Shown one piece after another: positions 42,530 through 52,453 of a DNA stretch of 64,000 nt (position 1 is the first letter of the stretch; each line of letters starts with the position of its first letter). The position numbers and the translations under genes were made by a program. Origin of the DNA: Pectobacterium polaris. Lineage in GTDB: Bacteria; Pseudomonadota; Gammaproteobacteria; Enterobacterales; Enterobacteriaceae. Location of the stretch: the NCBI RefSeq assembly GCF_002307355.1, contig NZ_CP017481.1, forward strand, positions 3,224,001 through 3,288,000, read 5' to 3'. The notes under the pieces were generated by a model. That model was not told the DNA's origin, made no database searches, and worked only from the letters and a program-made list of their open reading frames with translations.

Positions 42530-43858
42530 TTAATTACTGTTCACCGTTTTTGTCAGTGACAGATCGCCCTGTATTTTTTGTTCCTCGGTTTTCATTAATG
42601 TACGTTCGTAGGCCCGTAGGAACGGCAAATACATCAGCGCGGAAAACACCATACACAGCAAACACATGATTAGCGGACTGAAACTCCAGTTTGCGGCCCA
42701 CGATGCGCCAATGGGGGCGGGGGTTGTCCACGGCGTTAACGACACCACCTGCGCCAGCCATCCCATCTTGGTTGCGGTGTAAGCCAGCACGGCGTTAACC
42801 ATCGGTACGAAGACAAAGGGGAGGAACAACATCGGGTTCATGATGATGGGGGCACCGAACATGATCGGCTCGTTGATGTTAAAGAAGCTAGGTACGACGC
42901 CCATTCTACCGATGGTGCGCAAGTGCGTGACCTTGCTGCGTAACAGCAGAAATGCCAGCGGTAGCGTCGAACCGACGCCGCCAATCAACAGATAGTGATC
43001 CCAAAAGCCCTGTAAATAGATATGTGGTAAGACTTCACCGGCTGCCAGCGCGGCCTGATTCACGGCCAGATTGGTCATCCAGAATGGATTCATGATGCCC
43101 GTGACAATCAGTGAACCGTGGATCCCTGAAAACCAGAAAAGCTGGCATAGCAGCACGGACAGAAGAATGGCAGGCAGCGAGTCTGAGGCAGAAACCAGCG
43201 GTGCCAGCAGGTGCATAATCGCTTCGGGAATGATCATGCCCGTTTGCGCTTCAATGAAAAGATTGAGCGGGTGCAGCGTTGCGACAATCACCAACACGGG
43301 AATGAGGATTTCAAACGAGCGAGCGACCCCCGTCGGCACTTCTTTCGGTAAGCGAATGGTAATGTTGTGCTGTTTCAGCGCCGCATAAACTTGGGTGGCA
43401 TAGATAGACGTCAGTAAGGCGGTGAAGATCCCTTGCCCTGACAGATACTCGGTGGAAATTTTGTTATCGGCGTAAGGCGCGGCGACGAGCAGGAAAGCCA
43501 TAAACGCCAGCAGGCCGGACATGACGGAATCGAGATTAAGCTGTCGTCCCAGACTGGCACCCACACCGACGGAGATGAAAAAGGTCATTAGCCCCATACT
43601 CAGCTCGAAAGGCAGCATCAGCTGTGCGCGATAGGTGATAGAAAAATCGAGCCAGGTACGGGCAAATCCGACGGTCGTATCGGCGGAGAACGGAGGAAAA
43701 ATAAACACCAGCATAAATGAGCCGATGATCATAAAAGGTAGCGCGGCGGTAAAGCCATCGCGGATAGCGATCACATATTTTTGCTGCCCCAAACGCCCTG
43801 CAAGCGGGGTAATCGATTGTTCGATAGCGGCAATCATTGATTGATATAAGGAACTCAT
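42530..43858 (-). CDS. PTS EIIC permease, cellobiose/diacetylchitobiose class (CelB-like)
   Basis: This 442-residue membrane permease of the PTS lactose/cellobiose family has about ten hydrophobic segments. The conserved substrate-site block is PSFFNINEPIMFGAPIIMNP, and FWFSGIHGSLIVTGIM is also typical. It is a stand-alone EIIC with no fused EIIB or EIIA domain. It is the first gene of the operon EIIC-EIIA-porin, divergent from a LacI-type regulator. The sugar is inferred to be a beta-glucoside. Confidence 0.92.
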   Translation of the reverse strand: MSSLYQSMIAAIEQSITPLAGRLGQQKYVIAIRDGFTAALPFMIIGSFMLVFIFPPFSADTTVGFARTWLDFSITYRAQLMLPFELSMGLMTFFISVGVGASLGRQLNLDSVMSGLLAFMAFLLVAAPYADNKISTEYLSGQGIFTALLTSIYATQVYAALKQHNITIRLPKEVPTGVARSFEILIPVLVIVATLHPLNLFIEAQTGMIIPEAIMHLLAPLVSASDSLPAILLSVLLCQLFWFSGIHGSLIVTGIMNPFWMTNLAVNQAALAAGEVLPHIYLQGFWDHYLLIGGVGSTLPLAFLLLRSKVTHLRTIGRMGVVPSFFNINEPIMFGAPIIMNPMLFLPFVFVPMVNAVLAYTATKMGWLAQVVSLTPWTTPAPIGASWAANWSFSPLIMCLLCMVFSALMYLPFLRAYERTLMKTEEQKIQGDLSLTKTVNSN

Positions 43859-44083
43859 GTGAACACCTTTTTCATGTGTCGCCGTGATGACGACAGATTG
43901 TCACCAAGTGCGTTATCACCACGTTTTGTACCGTAACCTGCTGTATCGACAGGCTTAACGAAGGTTTTAAGTGTGGCAGTCTTTTATAAACGTGCACCTA
44001 GACCAGTCTATTTTTTCCGCTGCGGACCGCATTTTCCGCCACGCACAATGTAAAAAGTTATTGCTAATATGATTGGATATCAT

Positions 44084-44101
44084 ATGGAAACCGTTTTCCA
44101 T
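44084..44101. promoter_or_regulatory. LacI-family operator candidate 1
   Basis: ATGGAAACCGTTTTCCAT is an 18-bp near-perfect palindrome with the central CG typical of LacI/GalR operators. It lies in the divergent gap between the EIIC gene and the regulator gene. Confidence 0.75.
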
Positions 44102-44117
44102 GCAAAGAAAAGAGAAG

Positions 44118-44133
44118 TGTGATGACCGTCAAG
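44118..44133 (+). promoter_or_regulatory. CRP-like site
   Basis: TGTGATGACCGTCAAG matches eight of ten positions of the TGTGA-N6-TCACA consensus. It lies between the two operator-like palindromes, as expected for a catabolite-controlled sugar operon. Confidence 0.4.
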
Positions 44134-44206
44134 ATGTGATGATTTCTGGCGGTATTAATTAGATTTACATCACATCTTATTGGCAGAAATACGCATTGGA
44201 TGTTAA

Positions 44207-44225
44207 ATGGATAATCGGTTTCCAT
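44207..44225. promoter_or_regulatory. LacI-family operator candidate 2
   Basis: ATGGATAATCGGTTTCCAT shares the outer half-sites ATGGA and TTTCCAT with candidate 1 but has one extra central base. It is about 90 bases before the regulator start, which suggests autoregulation or looping. Confidence 0.6.
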
Positions 44226-44314
44226 GCCGGATAGAAACAGTTATACTGCGAAGCAACGCAATGCGCGGTTGGTGTTTAGGGTTTTGAGTCAGATTTAGCG
44301 TTTTTCAGGGGCAA

Positions 44315-45277
44315 ATGATGTCTACAATCAACGATGTATCGCGTTTAGCTGGGGTGTCCAAAGCCACAGTCTCCCGGGTGTTGAGTGGTTCACGCGGCGT
44401 AAAGGAAGCTAGCCGTCTTGCAGTGTTAAAAGCGGTTGATGAGCTTAAATATCGGCCGAACGTCATCGCCCAGTCTCTGCTGAGTCAGTCAACCGGATGT
44501 ATTGGCGTCATTTGCGCTCAGGACAACATCAATCAAACGACCGGCTATCTTTATGCGCTGGAAAAACACTTTAGCCGACATCAAAAGCATCTCTTGTTGC
44601 GCTTTGCCAGCAGCAGGGCTGAAGTGATGAACGTGCTTGATGAGCTGACCAGCGGCCTGTGTGATGACATTTTAATCATCGGCGCGCGTTTTCCGCTGAA
44701 TCTGGCCGATAAGAACATCATTCTGATCGATTGCATGGAAACGGATACCACGAACAGCCTGCAATTTGATCACGCTTTTGCCACAGAAACCGCATGTAAT
44801 TACCTGATTCGGCAAGGAAGACGACAAATTGCGTTGATCAATCCCGCCGCCAGCAGTTCAGCGGAGCAGGTGCTTTTAGGGTATAAGCGGGCGCTGGAGA
44901 ATAACTTCTTACCGTTCAACCGCAACCTGATCTTTATGGATGCATCTTCATCGTCGTCGGTGGCGCTGCAAGTGTTGCTCAATAACAGCACGACGCTGAA
45001 TTTCAATGCGCTTCTGGTGGCGGATGAGCTGGAAGCCAAACGGGTTATTACTCAGCTTCAGGCGTTTAACAAATCCGTGCCAAAAGACATCATGGTATTC
45101 AGCCTGGCGGGGTCTCTCGATATTCCGGGCATTCCGGCGATACCGGCCATTGAATATTCGATGGATGCGATAGCGGCCAGAATCGTGTCCTGGCTCAATG
45201 AGAAAACACAGGATGTGCTGGGATCGTATGTCTTACGGGGTGATTTAATCATTCCAGATATGGCTAACCGGCAATAA
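44315..45277 (+). CDS. LacI-family transcriptional regulator of the PTS cluster
   Basis: This repressor of about 320 residues has an N-terminal helix-turn-helix (TINDVSRLAGVSKATVSRVL), a hinge helix (RPNVIAQSL) and a periplasmic-binding-protein-like effector domain. It is divergent from the EIIC gene and shares a 456-base region with two matching palindromes, so it most likely controls that operon and itself. Two ATGs are adjacent at the start (44315 and 44318). The inducer is unknown. A bidirectional terminator follows. Confidence 0.9.
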   Translation: MMSTINDVSRLAGVSKATVSRVLSGSRGVKEASRLAVLKAVDELKYRPNVIAQSLLSQSTGCIGVICAQDNINQTTGYLYALEKHFSRHQKHLLLRFASSRAEVMNVLDELTSGLCDDILIIGARFPLNLADKNIILIDCMETDTTNSLQFDHAFATETACNYLIRQGRRQIALINPAASSSAEQVLLGYKRALENNFLPFNRNLIFMDASSSSSVALQVLLNNSTTLNFNALLVADELEAKRVITQLQAFNKSVPKDIMVFSLAGSLDIPGIPAIPAIEYSMDAIAARIVSWLNEKTQDVLGSYVLRGDLIIPDMANRQ

Positions 45278-45304
45278 ACGCGGCTCGTGCAGCCTTCAAA
45301 ATAT

Positions 45305-45341
45305 AAAGCCCTTCTGAGATGTATATTCAGAAGGGCTTTTT
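45305..45341. terminator. Terminator between the LacI-type regulator and znuB
   Basis: AAAGCCCTTCTGA and TCAGAAGGGCTTT are perfect complements with a 9-base loop. A T run follows on the plus strand, and an A tract before the stem lets it work for znuB too. Confidence 0.92.
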
Positions 45342-45364
45342 CCTTTTGATTTTTTACTCGCGGG

Positions 45365-46150
45365 CTAGGCAGGTTGCCGCTTAATCAGGCTGATAATAAA
45401 CAGCAGCGATGCGCACAGCACCACCGACGGCCCAGCGGGCGTATTGTAGCCAGCTGAAAAGGCCAAACCGCCCGTTACGGCAATCATTCCCACAATAATC
45501 GCGATACTCGCCATTTGTTCCGGCGTCCGTGCGAAGCGTCTGGCGCTGGCGGCGGGAATAATCAGCAGTGACGTAATGATCAGCGCACCAACAAATTTCA
45601 TGGCGATACCAATCGTTAATGCGGTGGTCAGCATCAAGAGCAGCTTGGTGCGTTGTAGCTTCACGCCATCGACGTGCGCCAGTTCTGGGCTGATTGTCAT
45701 AGAAAGTAGTGCGCGCCATTGCCAGCACATAATGGCCACAACAACGATAACACCAGCGCCGATAACCCACAGATCCTCTGTTGTGACAGAGAGCAAATCG
45801 CCAAACAGATAAGCCATCAAGTCCACGCGCACGTTATTCATCAGGCTGACGACCACCAATCCAAGTGACAGCGCGCTGTGTGCCATGATGCCGAGCAGCG
45901 TATCGATAGCCAGATAGGGGCGTCGCTCAAGCCAGACAAGCCCCAACGCCAGAATGAGCGTCACGGCAATAACGGCAGCAAACAGGTTGATGTTCAGCAG
46001 CAGGCCGAAGGCGACGCCGAGTAAAGACGCGTGCGCCAGCGTGTCGCCGAAGTAAGACATCCGTCGCCAGACGACGAACGAACCGAGCGGGCCAGCCGCA
46101 ATCGCCAGCAAAATTCCTGCCAGCCAACCGGGAAACAGCAGTTCTATCAT
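45365..46150 (-). CDS. znuB: Zinc ABC transporter permease ZnuB
   Basis: This 261-residue permease of the metal-type ABC-3 family has about eight membrane helices. [20 protein letters not shown] at the N-terminus and [15 protein letters not shown] are characteristic; the latter contains the conserved family motif. It forms the channel of the ZnuABC zinc importer. Its start overlaps the znuC stop by four bases, so the two are translationally coupled. Confidence 0.95.
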   Translation of the reverse strand: MIELLFPGWLAGILLAIAAGPLGSFVVWRRMSYFGDTLAHASLLGVAFGLLLNINLFAAVIAVTLILALGLVWLERRPYLAIDTLLGIMAHSALSLGLVVVSLMNNVRVDLMAYLFGDLLSVTTEDLWVIGAGVIVVVAIMCWQWRALLSMTISPELAHVDGVKLQRTKLLLMLTTALTIGIAMKFVGALIITSLLIIPAASARRFARTPEQMASIAIIVGMIAVTGGLAFSAGYNTPAGPSVVLCASLLFIISLIKRQPA

Positions 46151-46905
46151 GCGTCGTTTCCACCTTGTCTCTTCAAAATGATACGTCCTTGTAGATCGTG
46201 ACGATGATTATGATGGTGGCGGTAAATCGCCAATTGCTCTGCGCCGCGGTGCCCGAACATTGCTAAAAATTCGGGATGAAGCGAAACGACCTCGGGTGTG
46301 CCGGAGCAGCAAACATGTTGATTGAGGCAAAGAACTTCGTCAGTTTTCGCCATCACCAAATGAAGATCGTGCGACACCATCAGCACGCCGCAGTGAAATT
46401 CCTGCCGTAATTGGTTAATGAGATCGTACAGCGCCAGTTGCCCATTGACGTCGACACCCTGTGTCGGTTCATCCAATACCAGCAGTTGGGGCTGGTTGAG
46501 CAACGCACGCGCCAACAGCACGCGTTGGGTTTCGCCACCGGAAAGTTTCTGCATCGGCTGTTCCAGCAGATGCGCAGCCTGAACCCGCTTAAGTGCCGGT
46601 AAAATATCCTGCTTTTTCACGCCGGGGCGCAGTTGCATAAAACGGCTGACGGTCAAGGGCAGGGTGGTATCCAGATGCAGCTTCTGCGGAACGTAGCCGA
46701 TACGCAGTGCAGGATCGCGGACTAGCGAACCGGAGGTGGGGGACAGTAGACCCAATACCACGCGCACCAGCGTCGATTTCCCTGCGCCATTCGGCCCGAG
46801 CAGCGTCAGAATTCGACCTGCCTGCAAGGTAAGAGAGATATCTGACAGAACCTTGCGGCTGCCAAATGTAACTGAAATATTATTAAGTGATACCAATGTG
46901 GACAT
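46147..46905 (-). CDS. znuC: Zinc ABC transporter ATPase ZnuC
   Basis: This 252-residue ATPase has Walker [10 protein letters not shown], signature [16 protein letters not shown] and Walker [13 protein letters not shown]. The C-terminal tail is His-rich ([15 protein letters not shown]), as in E. coli ZnuC. The frame is open from 46983, but the ATG at 46905 gives [15 protein letters not shown], matching the family start, and keeps the Zur box outside the gene. It is divergent from znuA. Confidence 0.95.
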   Translation of the reverse strand: MSTLVSLNNISVTFGSRKVLSDISLTLQAGRILTLLGPNGAGKSTLVRVVLGLLSPTSGSLVRDPALRIGYVPQKLHLDTTLPLTVSRFMQLRPGVKKQDILPALKRVQAAHLLEQPMQKLSGGETQRVLLARALLNQPQLLVLDEPTQGVDVNGQLALYDLINQLRQEFHCGVLMVSHDLHLVMAKTDEVLCLNQHVCCSGTPEVVSLHPEFLAMFGHRGAEQLAIYRHHHNHRHDLQGRIILKRQGGNDA

Positions 46906-46928
46906 AGAATTTGGTTTGCATAACCCAT

Positions 46929-46950
46929 GTAACGTTATAATATAACAAAC
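46929..46950. promoter_or_regulatory. Zur box in the znuC-znuA divergent promoter
   Basis: AACGTTATAATATAACAA is centred on the Zur palindrome core TTATAATATAA. It lies exactly between divergent znuC and znuA, as in E. coli, where Zur with zinc represses both. The motif also embeds TATAAT, so repressor and polymerase would compete. Confidence 0.85.
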
Positions 46951-46981
46951 AACACCATAAAAATCGATGGGATCGACTTTC

Positions 46982-47983
46982 ATGCAGCAATCTATTCAGC
47001 AAAAAAAATGGTTAAAAAGTGTGTTTGTTGCCAGCGCGCTACTCGCAAGCGGGATGTCAATCAGCGCGGCATCCGCAGCGGTCATTACGTCAATTCGTCC
47101 TTTGGGATTCATTGCGTCGGCTATTGCCGATGGCGTGACGCCTACTGAGGTTTTGTTACCTGATGGCGCGTCGCCCCACGATTATGCCTTGCGCCCGTCT
47201 GATGTCCAGCGTTTACAGTCCGCAGAACTGGTGATTTGGGTGGGGCCGGAAATGGAAGCCTTTCTCGGAAAGCCGTTAGCGAAAGTCTCACCTGAAAAGC
47301 AGATTGCGCTTTCCGCGCTGCCAGCGATTAAATCTGAGCTGGAAAAAGAGGCCGGACACGATCATGAGGATGACCATGAACAGGCGCATGATGACCATGG
47401 AAAGGGGCACGATCATAGCCATGCCGCCCATGATGACGGCGACGATGGCCACCACCATGGTGAGTACAATATGCACATTTGGCTGTCGCCGGAGATGACA
47501 AAACAGGCGGCAATTGCCATTCATGCAAAATTATTGGAACTTATGCCTCAGAATAAGGACAAACTAGACGCGAATCTGCTTTATTTCACGGATAAAATCG
47601 GGCAAGCAGATGAAAAAATTGTTAAGATGCTAGCGCCTGTGCAGGGTAAAGGGTATTTCGTGTTCCATGATGCCTATGGGTATTTTGAGAAACACTATGG
47701 GTTAAACCCCTTGGGTTACTTCACGGTTAACCCCGAAATCCAACCCGGGGCACAGCGTTTACATCAAATACGAACACAGTTGGTTGAGCACAAAGCCGTA
47801 TGCGTTTTTGCTGAACCACAATTCAGGCCAGCCGTTATTAATGCTGTTGCCAAGGGAACCGACGTGCGCTCGGGTGTACTCGACCCATTGGGAAGCAATA
47901 TTGCACTGGGTAGAGATAGCTATGCCGATTTCTTGTTGCAGCTATCGAACCAGTATGTGAGCTGTCTGGAGGAAAAATTATGA
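46982..47983 (+). CDS. znuA: Zinc ABC transporter substrate-binding protein ZnuA
   Basis: This 333-residue periplasmic protein of the cluster A-I metal receptors has a signal peptide cleaved near SAASA. Zinc ligands lie in the conserved [24 protein letters not shown] and [14 protein letters not shown] blocks. A His- and Asp-rich loop (about 12 His, residues ~120-160) lies before the second block and probably captures zinc or senses saturation. An ATG at 46967 is also in frame; 46982 is preferred for a normal signal peptide. mepM follows after 12 bases. Confidence 0.94.
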   Translation: MQQSIQQKKWLKSVFVASALLASGMSISAASAAVITSIRPLGFIASAIADGVTPTEVLLPDGASPHDYALRPSDVQRLQSAELVIWVGPEMEAFLGKPLAKVSPEKQIALSALPAIKSELEKEAGHDHEDDHEQAHDDHGKGHDHSHAAHDDGDDGHHHGEYNMHIWLSPEMTKQAAIAIHAKLLELMPQNKDKLDANLLYFTDKIGQADEKIVKMLAPVQGKGYFVFHDAYGYFEKHYGLNPLGYFTVNPEIQPGAQRLHQIRTQLVEHKAVCVFAEPQFRPAVINAVAKGTDVRSGVLDPLGSNIALGRDSYADFLLQLSNQYVSCLEEKL

Positions 47984-47995
47984 GGATACGAATAA

Positions 47996-49318
47996 GTGCA
48001 GCAGATAGTCCGAACTATCGCTCTGGCGTATAACAGCTTACCTCGGCCCCATCGCGTCATGCTGGGGTCGCTTACCGTTGTGACATTGGCCGTTGCCGTT
48101 TGGCGGCCTTTTGTTTATCCCCACGTCGATGATGCCCCCGTCATCGTGAAAGATATCGATCTGGAAACCAGCCAGCTGCGTACGCTAACACCTGAGGCCA
48201 GTGAACCGATAGACCAACCCTCGCCGGATGACGACATTCCACAAGATGAGCTGGATGATAAGGTTGCTGATGAAGGCGGCGTACACGAGTATGTGGTCTC
48301 TACGGGCGATACCTTAAGCAGCATTTTGACGCAGTACGGTATTGATATTGCGGATGTCACCCAGCTCGCCGAGCAGAATAAAGATTTGCGGAACCTGAAG
48401 ATCGGTCAGCAAATTTCATGGGCTCTGGCAGAGAACGGCGACCTGCAAAGTTTGACCTGGCAGATGTCCCGCCGTGAAACACGCATTTATGAGCGCGTGG
48501 GTAACGATTTTAAAGAGCGCATTGAGACGCTGAAAGGCGAGTGGCGCAATAGCGTCCTGAATGGCCGAGTCAGTGGTAGCTTCGTTAGCAGTGCAAAAAA
48601 CGCCGGTTTGACCAGCACAGAAGTGCGGGACGTGATCAAAGCACTGCAATGGCAGTTGGATTTCCGTAAATTACGCAAAGACGACACCTTCTCTGTCTTG
48701 ATGTCCCGCGAAATACTCGATGGTAAAAGTGAGCAGAGCGAACTGGTCGGCGTCCGTTTGAATACCGGTGGCAAAGACTATTACGCGATTCGTGCAGAAG
48801 ACGGTAAATTCTACGATCGTGAAGGTTCCGGTTTGACGCGTGGTTTTATGCGTTTCCCAACCATGAAACAATTCCGTATTTCCTCCAACTTTAATCCACG
48901 TCGTCTGAACCCGGTAACAGGGCGCGTCGCACCGCATAAAGGTGTCGATTTTGCCATGCCGGTCGGTTCGCCGGTTCTGGCCGTCGGGGATGGGGAAGTC
49001 GTGATTGCGAAACGCAGTGGAGCAGCAGGAAACTATGTTGCCATCCGTCATGGTCGTCAGTACACCACGCGTTACATGCATATGCATCGCATCCTGGTTA
49101 AACCGGGACAGAAAGTGAAACGTGGCGATCGCATCGGGTTGTCCGGTAACACTGGTCGTTCTACTGGCCCGCATCTGCACTACGAATTCTGGATCAACCA
49201 GCAGGCGGTAAACCCGTTAACGGCTAAACTGCCGCGTTCTGAAGGGCTGGCGGGTAAAGAGCGTCGTGATTATCTGGCACAGGTGAAGGAAGTCGTACCG
49301 CAGCTTAAGTTTGATTAA
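47996..49318 (+). CDS. mepM: Murein DD-endopeptidase MepM
   Basis: This 440-residue peptidoglycan hydrolase cleaves D-Ala-mDAP cross-links for cell-wall growth. It has a membrane anchor helix at about residues 20-38, a LysM domain (VHEYVVSTGDTLSSILTQYG) and an M23 peptidase domain with zinc ligands in RVAPHKGVDFAMP and the HxH of GPHLHYEFW. The start is GTG at 47996, behind GAGGA. E. coli MepM has the same length and also follows znuA. Confidence 0.96.
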   Translation: MQQIVRTIALAYNSLPRPHRVMLGSLTVVTLAVAVWRPFVYPHVDDAPVIVKDIDLETSQLRTLTPEASEPIDQPSPDDDIPQDELDDKVADEGGVHEYVVSTGDTLSSILTQYGIDIADVTQLAEQNKDLRNLKIGQQISWALAENGDLQSLTWQMSRRETRIYERVGNDFKERIETLKGEWRNSVLNGRVSGSFVSSAKNAGLTSTEVRDVIKALQWQLDFRKLRKDDTFSVLMSREILDGKSEQSELVGVRLNTGGKDYYAIRAEDGKFYDREGSGLTRGFMRFPTMKQFRISSNFNPRRLNPVTGRVAPHKGVDFAMPVGSPVLAVGDGEVVIAKRSGAAGNYVAIRHGRQYTTRYMHMHRILVKPGQKVKRGDRIGLSGNTGRSTGPHLHYEFWINQQAVNPLTAKLPRSEGLAGKERRDYLAQVKEVVPQLKFD

Positions 49319-49505
49319 TTCTACTGACTGCATGTTATGCCGGTGGCTTGCTGCCGGCATTTTCATTTATAGAACATTTGATAGAACACGGGTTCCTGAT
49401 TCTTTATTATCGAGCAGGCGTGTTTTTGCGTAACTGTCGTCGGTTTTGCTAAACGCCGAGCGGCAATTATGATTATGTTTATTGATTGATCTGAAGAGTT
49501 TAGGC

Positions 49506-50476
49506 ATGGAAAAAGAAAAAAAATCGAACGCTGAATTTGTTCCCCAGTTTCAACGCGCCTTTTTTCATCCGCGCTATTGGGGCGTTTGGTTAGGCGTTGG
49601 TGTGATGGCGCTCGCTGCCTATGTTCCCGCGCGATTAAGAAATCCGGTTCTGGGTGGGTTAGGGCGTTTTGTCGGGAAAATATCAAAAGGCGCACGCCGC
49701 CGTGCCCGCATTAATCTGCTGTATTGCATGCCGGAATTAACGGAAGCACAGCGCGAAGCTATCATCGATGACATGTTTGCGACGGCTCCTCAGTCGATGA
49801 TCATGATGGTGGAAGTGGGAATTCGTAACCCGAAGAAAATCGAGAAATACGTTCGCTGGCATGGCGAAGACATTCTGGATCGCATTAAGGAACAAGAGAA
49901 GAACGTGATTTTTCTGGTTCCGCACGGTTGGGGGTTGATATCCCCGCGATGCTGCTGACCTCACGCGGCCAGCGTATGGCGGCCATGTTCCACAACCAGA
50001 AGAATGCGCTGGTGGATTACTGGTGGAATCGGTTACGTCGCCGCTTCGGTGGCCGTATCCATGCTCGCAACGACGGTATTAAGCCGTTTATCAGCTCTGT
50101 GCGCTCCGGGTGCTGGGGCTATTATCTTCCCGACCAGGATCACGGCGCTGAACATAGCGAATTCGTTGATTTCTTTGGAACCTATAAGGCGACGCTGCCT
50201 GCCGTCGGACGTCTGATGAAAGTGTGTCGCGCTGACATTGTGCCGTTGTTCCCAGTCTATAACGCTAAAGACGGTTGTCTGGATGTGTATATTCGCCCGC
50301 CGATGGACGATTTGGCGGATGCGGATGATGCATACATTGCGCGGCGCATGAATGAAGAAGTGGAAATTCTGGTCAAACCGAACCCTGAGCAGTACACCTG
50401 GATTCTAAAGCTGCTGAAAACCCGCAAACCGGGTGAGATTGAACCGTACTGTCGGGATGATCTATACCGCGACTAG
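49506..50476 (+). pseudogene. lpxM: Lipid A myristoyltransferase LpxM (MsbB), interrupted by a -1 frameshift
   Basis: LpxM adds the last secondary acyl chain to Kdo2-lipid A. Two frames together cover the whole protein. The first (49506-49958) carries MEKEKKSNAEFVPQF and the stretch to NVIFLVPHGW, then shifts to a short false tail. The second resumes at VDIPAMLLTSRGQRMAAMFHNQ and reaches the C-terminus (GEIEPYCRDDLYRD). Adding one G to the five-G run at 49930-49934 restores one frame of 323 residues, the E. coli length. The catalytic region after HGW falls beyond the break. It may be a sequencing error or a true loss. Confidence 0.9.
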
Positions 50477-50517
50477 CTTATACCGTAGCTAATTGTGGGC
50501 TGATAAGCCGCATAGAT

Positions 50518-50550
50518 AAAAAAGCCGAACGAGAAATCGTCCGGCTTTTT
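50518..50550 (+). terminator. Terminator between lpxM and pykA
   Basis: AAAAAAGCCGAACGA and TCGTCCGGCTTTTT form a stem with one mismatch, a GAAA loop, and A and T tracts on either side. It suits lpxM and could also act for pykA. Confidence 0.88.
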
Positions 50551-50588
50551 GCTATGACACTTTTACTCTCACACATCTCGTTATCACC

Positions 50589-50616
50589 ACCGTCCGCTAA
50601 CTCAATCACGGACGGT
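50589..50616 (-). terminator. Hairpin after pykA
   Basis: ACCGTCCG and CGGACGGT pair across 12 bases, just downstream of the pykA stop on the minus strand. No T run, so it is a supporting 3' structure at best. Confidence 0.4.
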
Positions 50617-50627
50617 GATGACAATGC

Positions 50628-52070
50628 TTATTCCACGCGCAGGATGCGGATTGTGTTAGTGGTGCCCACGGTACCCATGATGTCACCCTGTGTGACGATG
50701 ACCAGATCCCCAGACATCAGGAACCCTTTGTCACGCAGCAGGATCACCGCATCATTGGCGGCAGCAACGCCATCCGTGTAGCTGTCGAAATGTACGGGGG
50801 TGACGCCACGATACAGCGCGGTCAGATTCAGCGTGTGCTCATGACGAGACATTGCGAAAATTGGCAGACCGGAGCTGATACGGGACATCATCAGGGCGGT
50901 ACGACCAGATTCCGTCATGGCGATCAGCGCCGTAACTCCTTTCAGGTGGTTGGCGGCGTACATGGAAGACATCGCGATGGATTCTTCCGTGTTATCAAAC
51001 TGTACGTCAAGACGGTGTTTGGAGACGTTGATGCTTGGGATTTTCTCCGCACCTAAACACACTTTCGCCATGGCCGCGACGGTTTCAGCCGGATATTGGC
51101 CCGCAGCGGTTTCTGCTGACAGCATCACGGCATCGGTGCCATCCAGCACGGCGTTGGCGACGTCCATCACCTCTGCACGCGTTGGCATCGGGTTGGTGAT
51201 CATCGATTCCATCATTTGCGTGGCGGTAATGACCGCACGGTTCAACTGACGAGCACGACGGATCAACTTCTTCTGAATCCCTACCAGCTCTGGGTCGCCG
51301 ATTTCAACGCCCAGATCACCCCTTGCTACCATCACCACGTCGGAAGCCAGAATAATGTCATCCATGGCGGCATCTGAGCAGACGGCTTCGGCACGTTCAA
51401 CTTTTGATACGATCTTGGCGTTACAGCCTGCATCGCGTGCGAGGCGGCGTGCGTAGTTGAGGTCTTCACCGGTACGTGGGAAAGAGACGGCCAGATAGTC
51501 GACGCCAATTTTTGCGGCAGTAATAATGTCGGCTTTATCTTTTTCCGTCAGGGCTTCGGCAGACAGGCCACCACCGAGTTTGTTGATGCCTTTGTTGTTA
51601 GACAGTGGTCCACCAACGGTGACTTCGGTGTAAACCTTCAGGCCTTCAACCTGAAGGACTTTCAGCTGTACGCGGCCGTCATCCAGTAACAGGATGTCGC
51701 CAGGCACCACATCGCTTGGCAAGCCTTTGTAATCGATCCCGACTTTTTCTTTATCGCCTTCGCCTTTCGCTAAATTGGCATCCAGCAAAAATTTGTCGCC
51801 GATATTCAGGAAAATTTTACCTTCTTTGAAGGTAGAAACACGAATCTTTGGACCCTGTAGATCGCCAAGAATGGCAACGTGGCGGCCTAATTTAGCCGCA
51901 ATTTCACGAACTTTGTTGGCACGTAATTGATGATCTTCTGCTGTGCCGTGAGAAAAATTCATGCGTACTACGTTAGCGCCCGCATTGATAATCTTTTCAA
52001 GATTATTATCGCGGTCGGTAGCGGGCCCCAGGGTGGTGACAATTTTGGTTCTTCTGAGCCGTCTGGACAT
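50628..52070 (-). CDS. pykA: Pyruvate kinase II
   Basis: This 480-residue enzyme converts phosphoenolpyruvate and ADP to pyruvate and ATP. Landmarks are [25 protein letters not shown] (nucleotide and K+ site), the metal site around [12 protein letters not shown], and [19 protein letters not shown]. The length equals that of E. coli PykA, the AMP-activated isozyme. In gamma-proteobacteria the HexR regulon often includes pyk genes; hexR lies directly upstream here. Confidence 0.96.
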   Translation of the reverse strand: MSRRLRRTKIVTTLGPATDRDNNLEKIINAGANVVRMNFSHGTAEDHQLRANKVREIAAKLGRHVAILGDLQGPKIRVSTFKEGKIFLNIGDKFLLDANLAKGEGDKEKVGIDYKGLPSDVVPGDILLLDDGRVQLKVLQVEGLKVYTEVTVGGPLSNNKGINKLGGGLSAEALTEKDKADIITAAKIGVDYLAVSFPRTGEDLNYARRLARDAGCNAKIVSKVERAEAVCSDAAMDDIILASDVVMVARGDLGVEIGDPELVGIQKKLIRRARQLNRAVITATQMMESMITNPMPTRAEVMDVANAVLDGTDAVMLSAETAAGQYPAETVAAMAKVCLGAEKIPSINVSKHRLDVQFDNTEESIAMSSMYAANHLKGVTALIAMTESGRTALMMSRISSGLPIFAMSRHEHTLNLTALYRGVTPVHFDSYTDGVAAANDAVILLRDKGFLMSGDLVIVTQGDIMGTVGTTNTIRILRVE

Positions 52071-52453
<383 letters not shown>

